Shown: in pieces, positions 1-10,004 of the stretch
How the letters are laid out: every line of letters starts with the position of its first letter
How positions within the stretch are numbered: the first letter of the stretch is position 1
From: an uncultured Ruminococcus sp.
GTDB lineage: Bacteria; Bacillota; Clostridia; Oscillospirales; Acutalibacteraceae
Direction: 5' to 3'
NCBI GenBank assembly: GCA_904393835.1
Contig: CAJFNC010000005.1
Coordinates: 59,628-123,627 of the forward strand
DNA: 64,000 nucleotides
The notes under the pieces: model-generated
Database searches by the model: none
The model's input: only the letters and a program-made list of their open reading frames with translations
What the model was told of the DNA's origin: nothing
Program-made: the position numbers and the translations under genes

Positions 1-8
1 TTATTGCC

Positions 9-38
9 TTGACATTAAACTAAAGTTTGAGTTAAAAT
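9..38 (+). promoter_or_regulatory. putative sigma-A promoter of rnj
   Basis: TTGACA at 9-14 is followed 18 nt later by TAAAAT at 33-38. It lies about 215 nt upstream of the RNase J start codon, so it would give a long leader. Inferred from consensus match and position only. Confidence 0.55.
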
Positions 39-44
39 AAAATG

Positions 45-240
45 AATATATATACTGGCACAAGTATGTGCTTTTATAATATCGGAAATAAATCCGTAGG
101 ATGCTTGCGGATTGTTATATAAAACGAAGTTTTTGCTTTGAATATGGACGCTAAATATTCAGATCGTACAGGCAAACACGAAATTCAGCTTCGTTTATTA
201 TTTATTTCATATTAATTCACGAGTGTGAAAATTTTAGAAT
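45..240 (+). promoter_or_regulatory. structured 5' leader of RNase J gene
   Basis: About 200 nt of untranslated leader with several complementary segments: GCACA/TGTGC near 58-72 followed by TTTTAT, AATCCGT/CGGATT near 90-115, and a long-range AAACGAAG (about 122) / CTTCGTTT (about 189) pairing. I do not recognise a known riboswitch. Autoregulation of an RNase through its own leader is a possible explanation (inference by analogy with RNase E). Confidence 0.35.
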
Positions 241-255
241 TACGGAGGTAAATTT

Positions 256-2109
256 GTGAGTGCACAAAATAAGAACGATAATTATCAATTAAGACAGAGT
301 AAGTACTCAAAAAGTAAAAAAAATTCACCAAAAATGATACCGAACAGTGCGGCGCCGTCATACGGCGGACAAAAATCACGCAATTCACAGGGCAACAGAA
401 AAGTGATGAAAAAAAGGTATAATTATAAAAATTATAAGCCCCGTGTTCAAAAGCCGTCCGTCAAGATTGCTTTTCTCGGCGGACTAAATGAAATCGGTAA
501 AAATATTACGCTTATCGAGTGTGAAAACGATATTGTAATTATAGATTGCGGTATGGCGTTTCCCGACGGGGATATGCTCGGTGTAGATTTGGTAATCCCG
601 GATTTTACTTATATTGAGCAAAACTACGAAAAGGTAAGAGGAATAATTTTAACACACGGTCATGAGGACCACATCGGCGGTTTGCCGTTTCTTCTTTCAA
701 AAGTCAATGTTCCCATCTACGGAACACCTCTTACGTTAGGTCTTGTCGGCAACAAACTCAGAGAGCACAGCCTATTTAACAAAACAAAGATGAATACTGT
801 TAACGCAGGCGATACAATCAGCCTCGGCTGTATGAAAATCAAGTTTATTCATGTCAACCATTCAATTCCCGACGCAGTTGCGTTTGCGATTGAAACGCCG
901 GCGGGAACCATTGTCCATACCGGCGACTTTAAAATTGACTGCACGCCGATTACAGGCGATATGATAGATTTGTCAAGTTTTGCTCAGGTGGGCGACAAAG
1001 GCGTTCTTGCCCTGCTTGCAGAGAGCACAAACGCCGAGCGTCCCGGATACACTCCTACGGAACGTCTTGTTTCCGACAGTTTTGACAATTTGTTCAAAAG
1101 TGCGGAAAATTACAGAATTATCATAGCAACCTTTGCATCAAACGTAAACCGTGTGCAGCAGATTATTAATTGCGCAGAAAAATACGGCAGAAAGATTGCT
1201 TTTTCCGGCAGAAGTATGGTCAACTATATGGATGTAGCACAAAAGCTCGGCTATCTTCATGTTCCCGATAATATTCTGATAGATATTGATATGCTCGATA
1301 AATATATGCCGCAGCAGGTGGTTTTGGTAACAACGGGCAGTCAGGGAGAGCCGATGAGCGCCCTTTCAAGAATGGCATATTCCGACCACCGCAAGGTTAT
1401 GGTGGGTGAGGGTGACTTCATTATCATTTCGGCTAATCCGATTCCCGGCAACGAAAAAACAGTGGGAAACGTTGTTGATGAGCTTCTTAAAAAGGGCTGT
1501 AAGGTTATTTATGAATCAATGTATGAGGTTCATGTTTCGGGTCATGCCTGTCAGGAGGAGCTCAAAATTATGCAGCGGCTTGTAAAGCCAAAATATTTTA
1601 TACCCGTACACGGAGAGCAAAAGCATCTCAGAAAGCACGCTGAACTTGCGGAGTTTCTCGGTATGGAACGCAAAAACATATTTATCGGCGATATCGGCAG
1701 CGTAATTGAATTAAATGAAAATTATATGAAAGAGCTTGCGCCCGTACCTGCGGGAAAGGTATTTGTTGACGGTCTCGGCGTCGGTGACGTCGGCAGTATT
1801 GTGCTGCGTGACAGAAAGCATCTCGGTCAAGACGGACTCATCATCATTGTTGCGTCTCTTGACGTTTACGACGGTCATGTTATCAGCGGTCCGGATATAG
1901 TATCAAGAGGATTTGTTTATGTCAGAGAGAGCGAGGGACTCCTCGACAGCGTTAAAAAGCTTTCACTCGATATTCTTGAAGATTGTGCCAAAAACAACAT
2001 TCACGAGTGGGGTATTATTAAGAATATGATAAAAGATGAAGTGTCAAAGCTTATTTCTCAGCGTACACGCCGTACTCCAATGATTCTTCCTATTTTGCAG
2101 GAGGTATAA
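256..2109 (+). CDS. rnj: ribonuclease J (RNase J1/J2 family)
   Basis: Metallo-beta-lactamase/beta-CASP ribonuclease acting in mRNA decay and rRNA 5' maturation by endonuclease and 5'-3' exonuclease activity in the cytoplasm. The zinc motif HGHEDH lies at residues 134-139, preceded by the family opening LGGLNEIGKN and followed by the later PVHGE segment. The GTG start is fixed by GGAGGT six bases upstream. At 617 aa it is longer than the roughly 555 aa of Bacillus RNase J1, because of a basic, Asn/Ser/Lys-rich, probably disordered N-terminal extension of about 65 residues. The gdpP-like gene follows after 26 bp, consistent with cotranscription. Family assignment is firm; J1 versus J2 cannot be decided here. 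Confidence 0.95.
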   Translation: MSAQNKNDNYQLRQSKYSKSKKNSPKMIPNSAAPSYGGQKSRNSQGNRKVMKKRYNYKNYKPRVQKPSVKIAFLGGLNEIGKNITLIECENDIVIIDCGMAFPDGDMLGVDLVIPDFTYIEQNYEKVRGIILTHGHEDHIGGLPFLLSKVNVPIYGTPLTLGLVGNKLREHSLFNKTKMNTVNAGDTISLGCMKIKFIHVNHSIPDAVAFAIETPAGTIVHTGDFKIDCTPITGDMIDLSSFAQVGDKGVLALLAESTNAERPGYTPTERLVSDSFDNLFKSAENYRIIIATFASNVNRVQQIINCAEKYGRKIAFSGRSMVNYMDVAQKLGYLHVPDNILIDIDMLDKYMPQQVVLVTTGSQGEPMSALSRMAYSDHRKVMVGEGDFIIISANPIPGNEKTVGNVVDELLKKGCKVIYESMYEVHVSGHACQEELKIMQRLVKPKYFIPVHGEQKHLRKHAELAEFLGMERKNIFIGDIGSVIELNENYMKELAPVPAGKVFVDGLGVGDVGSIVLRDRKHLGQDGLIIIVASLDVYDGHVISGPDIVSRGFVYVRESEGLLDSVKKLSLDILEDCAKNNIHEWGIIKNMIKDEVSKLISQRTRRTPMILPILQEV

Positions 2110-2135
2110 CGGCAGCTGTTTTTCAGAGGTAAATT

Positions 2136-4088
2136 ATGAAAAAAAGGCATTGGACGATGACACCGTGGTTCATCATATTTGCATCGGTAATGATGCTCAT
2201 GGCTGTGGTGTCTTACAGCTACAATCAAATATTAGGCTACATCGAGCTTGGCATATCGGTTGCGGCTTTTGCTGTGGTGTTCGTAATATCTCTCAGATTC
2301 AGAACATACATCAGTAACACCGTAAAAGCAACGGTTGAAAAAATTAAAGACGCAAATCCTGAGCACCTCGAAAAGTACAAATATCCCATAGCCGTTTCAG
2401 GTCAGCAGGGTGACATTGTTTGGTGCAACGCGCGTTTTAAAAAGCTTATGTGCAACGGCAGAAGCCCGATAGGCGAAAATATAAATTCATATCTTTCCGA
2501 TATGGAGGTAAGCACCATCACCGACGGCGATGGTAAAGATATTGCGGTAAACGGCAGAGAATTTACTGTGTACTGTATTTCTGCAGGCGACGGAATTATA
2601 TGTCAGTTTTTTGAAAACACTTACTACAAGGCTATCGTAAGGGAATACAAGGCAACTCTGCCCTGTGTGTCATTGATTATGTTTGATAACGCTGAGGATT
2701 TTACTAACGAATCCGACGAGGTTTACTCCGAAGTCACAATGCTTGTAGAAACTACCCTTCAAAAATGGGCGGCAAAATACAATGCGCTCTATAAAAAAAT
2801 CAGTTCGGTAAGATATATGATAATCTTTAAGGATTCTGATGTTGAAAAGATGATTGCGGAGAAATTTCAAATTCTTAAGGACATACGTTCTATCACAATA
2901 AGTCAGCACGTAGCCACAATTTCAGTCGGTCTTTGCCGCGGTTCAAAGTCGCTGAAAGACAGCGAACAAAATGCACGAAAAGCGCTAGAAATGGCTTTGG
3001 GCAGAGGCGGCGATCAGGTTGCGATTATTCATGACAACAGTTACGAATTTTTCGGCGGTACAGCAGCTGCCTCCGAAAAGGTCAGTAAGGTAAGAATGAG
3101 AGTTATCGCGAACGCAATAAGCCGCGCAGTAGCCGATTGTGACCGTGTGTACATTATGGGGCACAGATTTTCCGATCTTGACAGCGTAGGCGCAGCGGTG
3201 GGAATGCAGTGCGTTATTGAAAAATCCTTCGGCACATATTGCAGAATTGCCATAGATCAGGATAATTCAATGGCAAAGCAGCTTATAAATTATGTCAAAG
3301 AACGATTGGACGAAGATATATTTATTTCACCGTCGGAGGCAATCAGGGGAGTAACACAAAAAACTCTGCTTTTAATTGTGGATTCTCACCTTAAAGAATC
3401 TCTTGAAAGTCCTCAGCTTTTCGAAAAGTGTAAAAAGGTTATTGTAATCGACCACCACAGAAAAGCGGTAAACTATATCGACAATGCGCTTGTGTTCTGT
3501 CACGAACCGTCAGCGTCATCGTCATCAGAAATGTGCAGTGAAATCATCAGCTGCCTCGATGATAAACCGCTCGGATATGTTCAGGCAGACGCTCTTTTGG
3601 CAGGCATTATGCTCGATACCAAAAATTTTGTGCTTAAAACCGGCGTACGCACCTTTGAGGCGGCGGCTTATCTGCGCAAAAAGGGCGCAAATACTTTGAC
3701 TGTAAAAAATTTGTTTTCCGACAGCATTGATACATACAAAGAAAAGGTCGAAATCGTTTGCAGAGCGCATATCTATAAAAATTGTGCTGTTTCAACCACT
3801 ACATTGCAAACTGATGATATAAGGCTTGCCTCGGCACAGGCGGCAGATGAAATGCTCACGCTGCAGGGCGTTGATGCCTCGTTTGTAATTTTCGGTACAA
3901 ACGAAATGATGAATATATCCGCACGCAGCTACGGAAAAATTAATGTTCAAATTATTATGGAAAAACTCGGCGGCGGCGGTCACCAGACCATGGCTGCGGT
4001 TCAGCTTAAAAATACAACAAAAGAACTTGCTTATCAGCAGTTACTGTCTGTCATTGACGAAGTTCTTGACGACAGCCATGACAACTGA
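2136..4088 (+). CDS. gdpP: GdpP-type cyclic-di-AMP phosphodiesterase (DHH/DHHA1)
   Basis: Membrane-bound phosphodiesterase that would hydrolyse c-di-AMP to pApA. Two N-terminal transmembrane helices (about residues 8-28 and 33-53) precede a PAS-like region, a degenerate GGDEF-like domain (about 170-305) and the DHH catalytic domain. Visible catalytic motifs are the Asp-rich RFSDLDSVGA near residue 345 and IDHHRK near residue 440. The C-terminal DHHA1 motif GGGGHQ is near residue 620. Length (650 aa) matches Bacillus GdpP/YybT (about 659). It sits directly upstream of rplI and dnaB, the usual Firmicutes order. Its role in c-di-AMP, wall stress and potassium homeostasis is family knowledge, not shown here. 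Confidence 0.93.
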   Translation: MKKRHWTMTPWFIIFASVMMLMAVVSYSYNQILGYIELGISVAAFAVVFVISLRFRTYISNTVKATVEKIKDANPEHLEKYKYPIAVSGQQGDIVWCNARFKKLMCNGRSPIGENINSYLSDMEVSTITDGDGKDIAVNGREFTVYCISAGDGIICQFFENTYYKAIVREYKATLPCVSLIMFDNAEDFTNESDEVYSEVTMLVETTLQKWAAKYNALYKKISSVRYMIIFKDSDVEKMIAEKFQILKDIRSITISQHVATISVGLCRGSKSLKDSEQNARKALEMALGRGGDQVAIIHDNSYEFFGGTAAASEKVSKVRMRVIANAISRAVADCDRVYIMGHRFSDLDSVGAAVGMQCVIEKSFGTYCRIAIDQDNSMAKQLINYVKERLDEDIFISPSEAIRGVTQKTLLLIVDSHLKESLESPQLFEKCKKVIVIDHHRKAVNYIDNALVFCHEPSASSSSEMCSEIISCLDDKPLGYVQADALLAGIMLDTKNFVLKTGVRTFEAAAYLRKKGANTLTVKNLFSDSIDTYKEKVEIVCRAHIYKNCAVSTTTLQTDDIRLASAQAADEMLTLQGVDASFVIFGTNEMMNISARSYGKINVQIIMEKLGGGGHQTMAAVQLKNTTKELAYQQLLSVIDEVLDDSHDN

Positions 4089-4103
4089 GAAAGGATGATA
4101 TAA

Positions 4104-4550
4104 ATGAAAGTTATTTTAATGCAGGACGTAAAGTCTTTGGGGAAAAAAGGTGAGCTTGTAGAAGTGTCGGACGGTTATGCACGCAATTACCTGCTTCCCA
4201 GAAAGCTAGCAAAACAGGCAAACGCTCAGGCAATGAACGAATATAAAAATGCGGAAAATTCAAAAAATTATAAAATTGCTACCCAAAAAGCTCAGGCTGA
4301 AAGCGACAAAAAACGCCTTGAGGGCAAGGTGTTCGAGATGAAAGCAAAAGCAGGTCAGGGCGGCAGACTTTTCGGCAGTATTACTGCAAAGCAGATTGCC
4401 GAAGAAATCAAAAAGCAGTATAACATTGTTGTTGACAAGCGCAAGGTTGTGCTTGAAACTGACATCAAGGAATTTGGCACATACAGCGCAGAAGTAAAGC
4501 TTTATACTGGTATTTCTGCAAAAATTGATGTAAAAGTTACTGAAGAATAA
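4104..4550 (+). CDS. rplI: 50S ribosomal protein L9
   Basis: Large-subunit ribosomal protein that binds 23S rRNA. The N-terminal signature is clear: MKVILMQDVKSLGKKG, then the conserved GYARNYLLPRKLA stretch, a lysine-rich connecting helix and the C-terminal domain. At 148 aa it has the usual length. The AAAGGATG ribosome site lies just upstream of the ATG. It falls between gdpP and dnaB as in Bacillus, with 15-bp gaps on each side, so the three genes are probably one transcript. Confidence 0.97.
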   Translation: MKVILMQDVKSLGKKGELVEVSDGYARNYLLPRKLAKQANAQAMNEYKNAENSKNYKIATQKAQAESDKKRLEGKVFEMKAKAGQGGRLFGSITAKQIAEEIKKQYNIVVDKRKVVLETDIKEFGTYSAEVKLYTGISAKIDVKVTEE

Positions 4551-4565
4551 AAGCAAGGTGTAAAT

Positions 4566-5939
4566 ATGGCGGATTCATATATCACGGGGAATTACGACGG
4601 GCTTAATATGCCGTACAGCCCCGAGGCTGAACAGGCGGTGCTGGGCGCCATCATCCTCGACAGTACGGTTTTTGACAAAGTGGTCGATTACATAAAATCT
4701 CCCGACTACTTTTATGTGGCATTGCACAAGGTAATTTTTGAGCAGATGTCGGAAATGATTAATTTCGGTTCGCCGATTGACTTTGTCACATTGCTCGAGC
4801 GTTTAAAACAGAATAAAGCATTTGATGAAGCTACGGGCAAAACTTATCTTATGGATTTGGTAAATAACTGCCCTTCAATTTCAAACGCTCCCGAATACGC
4901 CAAGGTAATTGCGGATAAGTATAATATTCGCCGCCTTATTACGGCGTCAAGAGAAATTATAGACGATGCTTCGGCAGGAAACGAAGAACCGTCTGTTCTC
5001 ATAGATTCTGCAGAACAGAAAATTTTCGACATTCGCCGAGGCAATGAAAAAAGAGGACTTGAACGCATCAATTCAGTAATCTTGCAGACGTTTGAAAGGC
5101 TCGATGCTCTCAACAGGGAAACCGACGACAGTATGAAGCCGATTCCTACGGGTATAGGAGACCTAGACAGAATGATTACCGGGCTTAATCGCAGCGACCT
5201 TATTTTGCTTGCTGCACGTCCCGGTATGGGTAAGACGAGTTTTGCTCTAAATATTGCGAGAAACGCAGCCTGCAAGTCAAAAAAGGTTGTTGCGTTTTTC
5301 TCTCTTGAAATGTCAAAGGAACAGTTGGCAAGCCGATTGCTTTCCACCGAGGCTTTAATCAGCGGTACTACACTCAGAACAGGCAAACTCAGCAACGAGG
5401 AGTGGAACAGACTTGTTCCCGCAGGGGATGTTTTAAGTCAGGCAGAACTTTATCTTGACGACACACCCGGTATCACAATTACCGATATGAAGTCACGACT
5501 CAGACGACTCCCTAAGATTGACCTGGTAATTATAGACTATCTCCAGCTTATGAGCAGCGGCAGAAGGATTGAAAACCGTGTTCAGGAAATTTCCGAAATT
5601 ACCAGAAACCTCAAAATTCTGGCTAAGGAAATGAATGTTCCCGTAATAACCTTATCCCAGCTTTCCCGTGCTTCCGAACAGCGTACCGATCACCGTCCGC
5701 AGCTTTCGGATCTAAGAGATTCGGGTTCAATCGAGCAGGACGCCGATATTGTACTGTTCTTGTATCGTGACGGCTACTATACCGATAAGGGCAACGAACA
5801 GGCTGTTCAGTCAACAGATATGAACTCGGGTGAATGTATCGTAGCCAAAAACCGTCACGGTGAGGCTAACACGGTTAAACTTCATTGGCAGGGCGAATTT
5901 ATGCGCTTTACGGGTATGGAGGCAAGGCATGAAGGATAA
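4566..5939 (+). CDS. dnaB: replicative DNA helicase DnaB
   Basis: Hexameric 5'-3' helicase of the replication fork. The N-terminal DnaB domain begins with the typical PYSPEAEQAVLGAI. The RecA-like C-terminal domain has Walker A ARPGMGKTS near residue 217, FFSLEMSKEQL, and Walker B LVIIDYLQLM; the QLSRASEQR and LRDSGSIEQDADIV segments follow. At 457 aa it has normal length, and no intein is present. It is 15 bp after rplI, and its last 11 bases overlap the start of tilS, indicating translational coupling. Confidence 0.97.
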   Translation: MADSYITGNYDGLNMPYSPEAEQAVLGAIILDSTVFDKVVDYIKSPDYFYVALHKVIFEQMSEMINFGSPIDFVTLLERLKQNKAFDEATGKTYLMDLVNNCPSISNAPEYAKVIADKYNIRRLITASREIIDDASAGNEEPSVLIDSAEQKIFDIRRGNEKRGLERINSVILQTFERLDALNRETDDSMKPIPTGIGDLDRMITGLNRSDLILLAARPGMGKTSFALNIARNAACKSKKVVAFFSLEMSKEQLASRLLSTEALISGTTLRTGKLSNEEWNRLVPAGDVLSQAELYLDDTPGITITDMKSRLRRLPKIDLVIIDYLQLMSSGRRIENRVQEISEITRNLKILAKEMNVPVITLSQLSRASEQRTDHRPQLSDLRDSGSIEQDADIVLFLYRDGYYTDKGNEQAVQSTDMNSGECIVAKNRHGEANTVKLHWQGEFMRFTGMEARHEG

Positions 5940-7215
5940 AGTCGTCAGAGCTTTGCAACAATATTCTATGTTGAATCAAGGTGACAGCGTAATTGTTGCT
6001 TTGTCCGGCGGCGCTGATTCGGTTGCGCTTTTGAATGTGATTTGTTCTTTTAAAGAAAAATACAACTTAAAAATTTATGCCGCTCATCTCAATCACGGGA
6101 TAAGGGGAGAGGAAGCAGAGCGTGACGAGAATTTTTGCAAAATTCTTTGCGATAAGTTAAATGTTGAGCTTTTTACAAAGCATATCAATATAAGACAGCT
6201 TGCAAAAGCACAAAAAATCAGCGAAGAACTCTGCGGACGAAACGAACGCTACTCTTTTTTTGAGGATTTGTCGCGAAGATTAAAGGCAAAAATCGCGACT
6301 GCTCACACAGCCTCTGACAATGCGGAAACCGTGCTGTTCAATTTGGCTCGAGGTTCTTCGCTCGGCGGTATAAGCGGAATTTTACCTGTTCGCGATAATA
6401 TAATCAGACCGCTTATTTACGTTACTCGCGCCGAGGTTGAGCAATATTGCAAAGAAAACAATCTCGACTATGTGACGGACAGCACCAATTTAACCGATGA
6501 TTATACACGCAATCACATTCGTCACAATGTGATTTTACCTTTAAAAAAAATTAATCCTAATCTTGAGCAGGCAATCACAAGGCTTAGTGAAAACGCTATG
6601 CAGACTTCGGCTTATATTAATACTCAAACTAAGAACGCAATTGAGCAAAGCAGGAGTAAATACGGATTTTTGTGCAAAAAATTGCTGTCATACGACGAGG
6701 TAATCGTTAAAAATTCAATAGTTATGCTATGTAAAAAATACGCTGATTTTTCTCCCGAGCATCGTCATATTGAACTGATTATCAAAGCTATGCACAGCGC
6801 AGGCGCAACGGAGTTGTACAACAATTGTTTTGCGGTTGTAAAGCAGGGTGTGCTCAGATTTGACAAAATTGATAATAAAAATGATATAGCCTTTATACGG
6901 CCGTTTAAAAGCAATGATAATTTTATATTTGGTAAAAAATTATACTCAATTAAAAATAATTCATTAATAGAAAATAGATTTAAAAATGCTGTTTTCAGAA
7001 CACGAAAAAGCAAAGACACATTTGAATGTGCAGGCAGAAATATAAATAAATCTCTGCGAAAGCTGATGAACGAGCTTAAAATTCCATCGGAAAAACGCGA
7101 TGCGTTACTCTTGCTTGCAGACGGAAACGAAGTGCTTTGGTGTGAAGAAATCGGCGTTTCAAAGACTTTATATGATCTGAATATATGCGAAGAAAATTTA
7201 TTGAAATGTCAATAA
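5929..7215 (+). CDS. tilS: tRNA(Ile)-lysidine synthase
   Basis: ATP-dependent enzyme that converts C34 of the CAU-anticodon tRNA-Ile to lysidine, changing both codon and amino-acid identity. The PP-loop motif SGGADS is near residue 25, and the family pattern AHLNHGIRG and NHIRH follows. The ATG at 5929 is chosen because GGAGG lies 8-12 bases upstream and the protein then begins right before the PP-loop domain. An in-frame upstream ATG at 5860 lies wholly inside dnaB and is unlikely. tilS-hpt-ftsH is the conserved Firmicutes order. Confidence 0.93.
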   Translation: MKDKVVRALQQYSMLNQGDSVIVALSGGADSVALLNVICSFKEKYNLKIYAAHLNHGIRGEEAERDENFCKILCDKLNVELFTKHINIRQLAKAQKISEELCGRNERYSFFEDLSRRLKAKIATAHTASDNAETVLFNLARGSSLGGISGILPVRDNIIRPLIYVTRAEVEQYCKENNLDYVTDSTNLTDDYTRNHIRHNVILPLKKINPNLEQAITRLSENAMQTSAYINTQTKNAIEQSRSKYGFLCKKLLSYDEVIVKNSIVMLCKKYADFSPEHRHIELIIKAMHSAGATELYNNCFAVVKQGVLRFDKIDNKNDIAFIRPFKSNDNFIFGKKLYSIKNNSLIENRFKNAVFRTRKSKDTFECAGRNINKSLRKLMNELKIPSEKRDALLLLADGNEVLWCEEIGVSKTLYDLNICEENLLKCQ

Positions 7216-7227
7216 GGGGTATTTTTA

Positions 7228-7770
7228 GTGCATAATAGTATAGAAAATGTGCTGTTTTCCGGAAAAGAAATTGAAAATATTGTGAATACTCTTGCAAAAA
7301 ATATTGAAAAATATTATAATTGCAAGGAGTTTACTTGTGTAGGTTTGTTAAAAGGCTGTTTTATTTTTATGGCGGACTTGGTACGCAAAATAAATCTTGA
7401 CTTTGAAATTGACTTTATGACGGTTTCAAGCTATAGGGACTCAGTTTCAAGCAGCGGCGATGTAAAGGTGATAAGCGATGTACGCAAGGACGTTGCGGGA
7501 AAAAATCTCCTTATAGTTGACGACGTGACCGACACTGGTAATACACTTGAATTTGTAAAAAATTACTTTATCGGCCGAGGGGCAAAATCGGTAAAATTCT
7601 GTACGCTGTTTGATAAACCGCAGCGGCGTGTAAAGAACATTGAGCCCGATTTTTGCGGAGCGCAAATTCCCGACGAATTTATCGTCGGCTACGGTCTTGA
7701 TTACAAAGGAAAATACCGCAATTTGCCCTATGTGGGGATTTTAAACAGGTCGGTATATGAAAATAAATAA
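7228..7770 (+). CDS. hpt: hypoxanthine(-guanine) phosphoribosyltransferase
   Basis: Purine salvage enzyme joining hypoxanthine or guanine to PRPP. The type I PRTase motif LLIVDDVTDTGNTL lies in the middle of the protein (about residue 92), preceded by IDFMTVSSY. At 180 aa it has the standard length. It starts with GTG 12 bp after tilS, with AAGGGG upstream. The position between tilS and ftsH supports the call. Exact purine preference is not readable from sequence. Confidence 0.92.
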   Translation: MHNSIENVLFSGKEIENIVNTLAKNIEKYYNCKEFTCVGLLKGCFIFMADLVRKINLDFEIDFMTVSSYRDSVSSSGDVKVISDVRKDVAGKNLLIVDDVTDTGNTLEFVKNYFIGRGAKSVKFCTLFDKPQRRVKNIEPDFCGAQIPDEFIVGYGLDYKGKYRNLPYVGILNRSVYENK

Positions 7771-7840
7771 ATTTTTGATGTACAATAACGTTTACATAAA
7801 TAATTATCGGTAAATAATAATATAATGAGGAGTGACACAA

Positions 7841-9928
7841 TTGGATAACAAGAAAAAAGTCCGCAATATGCTGCTTTATCTGGGAATTCCTATTTTGATT
7901 ATTTTGGCTCTTGCGTTTTTTTACAGCTCGAGAGGTACAGAATCACCAAAAACATCAGAGCTTGAGCAGTATTTTGCACAAGATATGGTTGACAGCTACG
8001 CCATAAATTACGGTACGGGCGCCATTCAGCTTACTCTTAAAGAGGGTATGAGCGCCAATCTTAATTCTGCTTCAAGCGACGAAGCGGCTGTATCAACAAA
8101 TTCTACGCAGGCAACAGAACAGACCACGAACCCCACCGTTTCAACACAGACAACAGGCAGCGGATTTGGGTTGTTCTCAAACAATGATTCTGCCGATGCA
8201 AGTAAACGTCAGGTGGTTGTAAAAGGTCAGCTTGCTGATATTCAGCGTTTTCTGGACGACATTAAGCCATATCAGGATAGAGCCGAGAAAAACGGCAATC
8301 CTATTGAATATGATTTAATCAAAGCCAGCGATAACTCAATTCTTATTCAATTGCTTCCCACAATATTCCTTACGGTAATCATTGTAGGCGTTTGGATCTT
8401 CTTTATGAAGAAAATGGGCGGCGGCGGTTTCGGCGGCAAAGAAATGAGTTTCGGCAAAGCCAAAATCAAGAATACCAACGATGAAAAGCGCAAAACAACG
8501 TTTGACGACGTTGCAGGTGCTGACGAAGAAAAAGAAGAACTTTCCGAAGTGGTAGAATTTTTGAAAGCGCCCGAAAAATATAGTAAACTCGGAGCGAGAA
8601 TTCCAAAGGGCGTATTGCTTGTAGGTCCTCCCGGTACAGGTAAAACCTTGCTCGCAAGAGCGGTAGCCGGTGAAGCAGGCGTTCCGTTCTTCTCAATTTC
8701 AGGCTCTGACTTTGTTGAAATGTTTGTTGGCGTCGGCGCTTCAAGAGTACGCGACTTGTTTGATCAGGCAAAGAAAAACTCACCGTGTATTATATTTATC
8801 GACGAGATCGACGCGGTAGGTCGTCAGAGAGGCGCAGGCCTCGGCGGCGGTAACGACGAACGCGAGCAGACCTTGAACCAGTTACTCGTAGAAATGGACG
8901 GTTTCGGAGCTAACGAAGGTGTCATCCTCATTGCCGCAACCAACAGACCCGATGTCCTCGACCCCGCTCTTATGCGTCCGGGCAGATTTGACAGACAGGT
9001 TGTGGTAAGCTATCCCGATGTTAACGGACGTGAGGCAATCCTCAAAGTGCATGCACGCAAAAAGCCGCTTGCTCCGGATGTAAATCTCAAGACTATAGCA
9101 AAAACAACTGCGGGTTTTACAGGCGCCGACCTTGAGAATCTTCTCAATGAGGCTGCTCTGCTTGCTGCTCGTAAGAATAAAAAAGCCATCACAATGAAAG
9201 AAATCGAAGAGGCAACCGTTAAGGTAGTTGTAGGTGCCGAAAAGAAATCAAAGGTGATGAGCGACAGAGAGAAAAAGCTTACTGCTTACCATGAGGCAGG
9301 TCACGCAATTCTCTTTGATAAGTGCGAAACACAAGATCCCGTTCACGAAATTTCAATTATACCGCGCGGTATGGCGGGCGGCTATACAATGCCGCTTCCG
9401 AGTGAGGATAAGTCCTATAATTCCAAAAAGGAAATGGAAGAGGATATTGTGGTTTCACTGGGCGGACGTGTTGCCGAAGAGCTTATTTTGGACGATATTT
9501 CAACAGGTGCTTCAAACGATATTGAAAAAGCTACCAAGACAGCACGTTCTATGGTAACTAAGTACGGTATGACTAAGGAACTCGGTTGCGTTTGTTACGG
9601 TACCGATAACAGTAACGTATTCCTCGGCAGGGATATGGGACGTACACAGGATTATTCCGAGGCTACCGCAGCCAAAATTGACGAACTTGTTCTGAAAATT
9701 GTCAACGAAGCATACGGCAAGGCTACGTCCGTACTCAAGGACAATATTGACAAGCTCCATGACATTGCCGCTTACCTCATTAAACATGAGAAGATGAATG
9801 GTGAGGATTTCAGAGCTGTTATGGACGGAACCTATGTAGAGCCGGAAGATACTGAGGAAGAAGAAAATGTATCTGCTTCCGAAACATCCTCAGAAGAAAA
9901 ATCCGGCAGTGATACAGCAGAAGAATAA
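7841..9928 (+). CDS. ftsH: ATP-dependent zinc metalloprotease FtsH
   Basis: Membrane-anchored AAA+ protease for quality control and regulatory proteolysis. Order: TM1 (about residues 10-28), extracytoplasmic domain, TM2 (about 175-195), AAA domain with Walker A GPPGTGKT near residue 261 and Walker B FIDEID, then the zinc motif HEAGH near residue 484. A TTG start at 7841 is preferred because GAGGAG lies 9-14 bases upstream; the in-frame GTG at 7832 overlaps that ribosome site. The extracytoplasmic domain carries an unusual Ser/Thr/Gln-rich insert of about 45 residues. The C-terminus is acidic (Glu/Ser-rich). A hairpin terminator follows. Confidence 0.96.
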   Translation: MDNKKKVRNMLLYLGIPILIILALAFFYSSRGTESPKTSELEQYFAQDMVDSYAINYGTGAIQLTLKEGMSANLNSASSDEAAVSTNSTQATEQTTNPTVSTQTTGSGFGLFSNNDSADASKRQVVVKGQLADIQRFLDDIKPYQDRAEKNGNPIEYDLIKASDNSILIQLLPTIFLTVIIVGVWIFFMKKMGGGGFGGKEMSFGKAKIKNTNDEKRKTTFDDVAGADEEKEELSEVVEFLKAPEKYSKLGARIPKGVLLVGPPGTGKTLLARAVAGEAGVPFFSISGSDFVEMFVGVGASRVRDLFDQAKKNSPCIIFIDEIDAVGRQRGAGLGGGNDEREQTLNQLLVEMDGFGANEGVILIAATNRPDVLDPALMRPGRFDRQVVVSYPDVNGREAILKVHARKKPLAPDVNLKTIAKTTAGFTGADLENLLNEAALLAARKNKKAITMKEIEEATVKVVVGAEKKSKVMSDREKKLTAYHEAGHAILFDKCETQDPVHEISIIPRGMAGGYTMPLPSEDKSYNSKKEMEEDIVVSLGGRVAEELILDDISTGASNDIEKATKTARSMVTKYGMTKELGCVCYGTDNSNVFLGRDMGRTQDYSEATAAKIDELVLKIVNEAYGKATSVLKDNIDKLHDIAAYLIKHEKMNGEDFRAVMDGTYVEPEDTEEEENVSASETSSEEKSGSDTAEE

Positions 9929-9940
9929 AACTCAAGTTTT

Positions 9941-9974
9941 GATAGCCTCCGCTTTAGGGGGCTATCGGATTTTA
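9941..9974 (+). terminator. Rho-independent terminator after ftsH
   Basis: A 10-bp stem (GATAGCCTCC with GGGGGCTATC, one wobble) and a 6-nt loop, followed by a short T-run. It separates ftsH from uvrA. Confidence 0.75.
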
Positions 9975-10004
9975 TGCGGATTAAATATATAAAGGTGAGG
10001 ACTT

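Noticed and set aside
4844..5395. 183-codon minus-strand frame
   Set aside because: Antisense to dnaB with no ribosome site.
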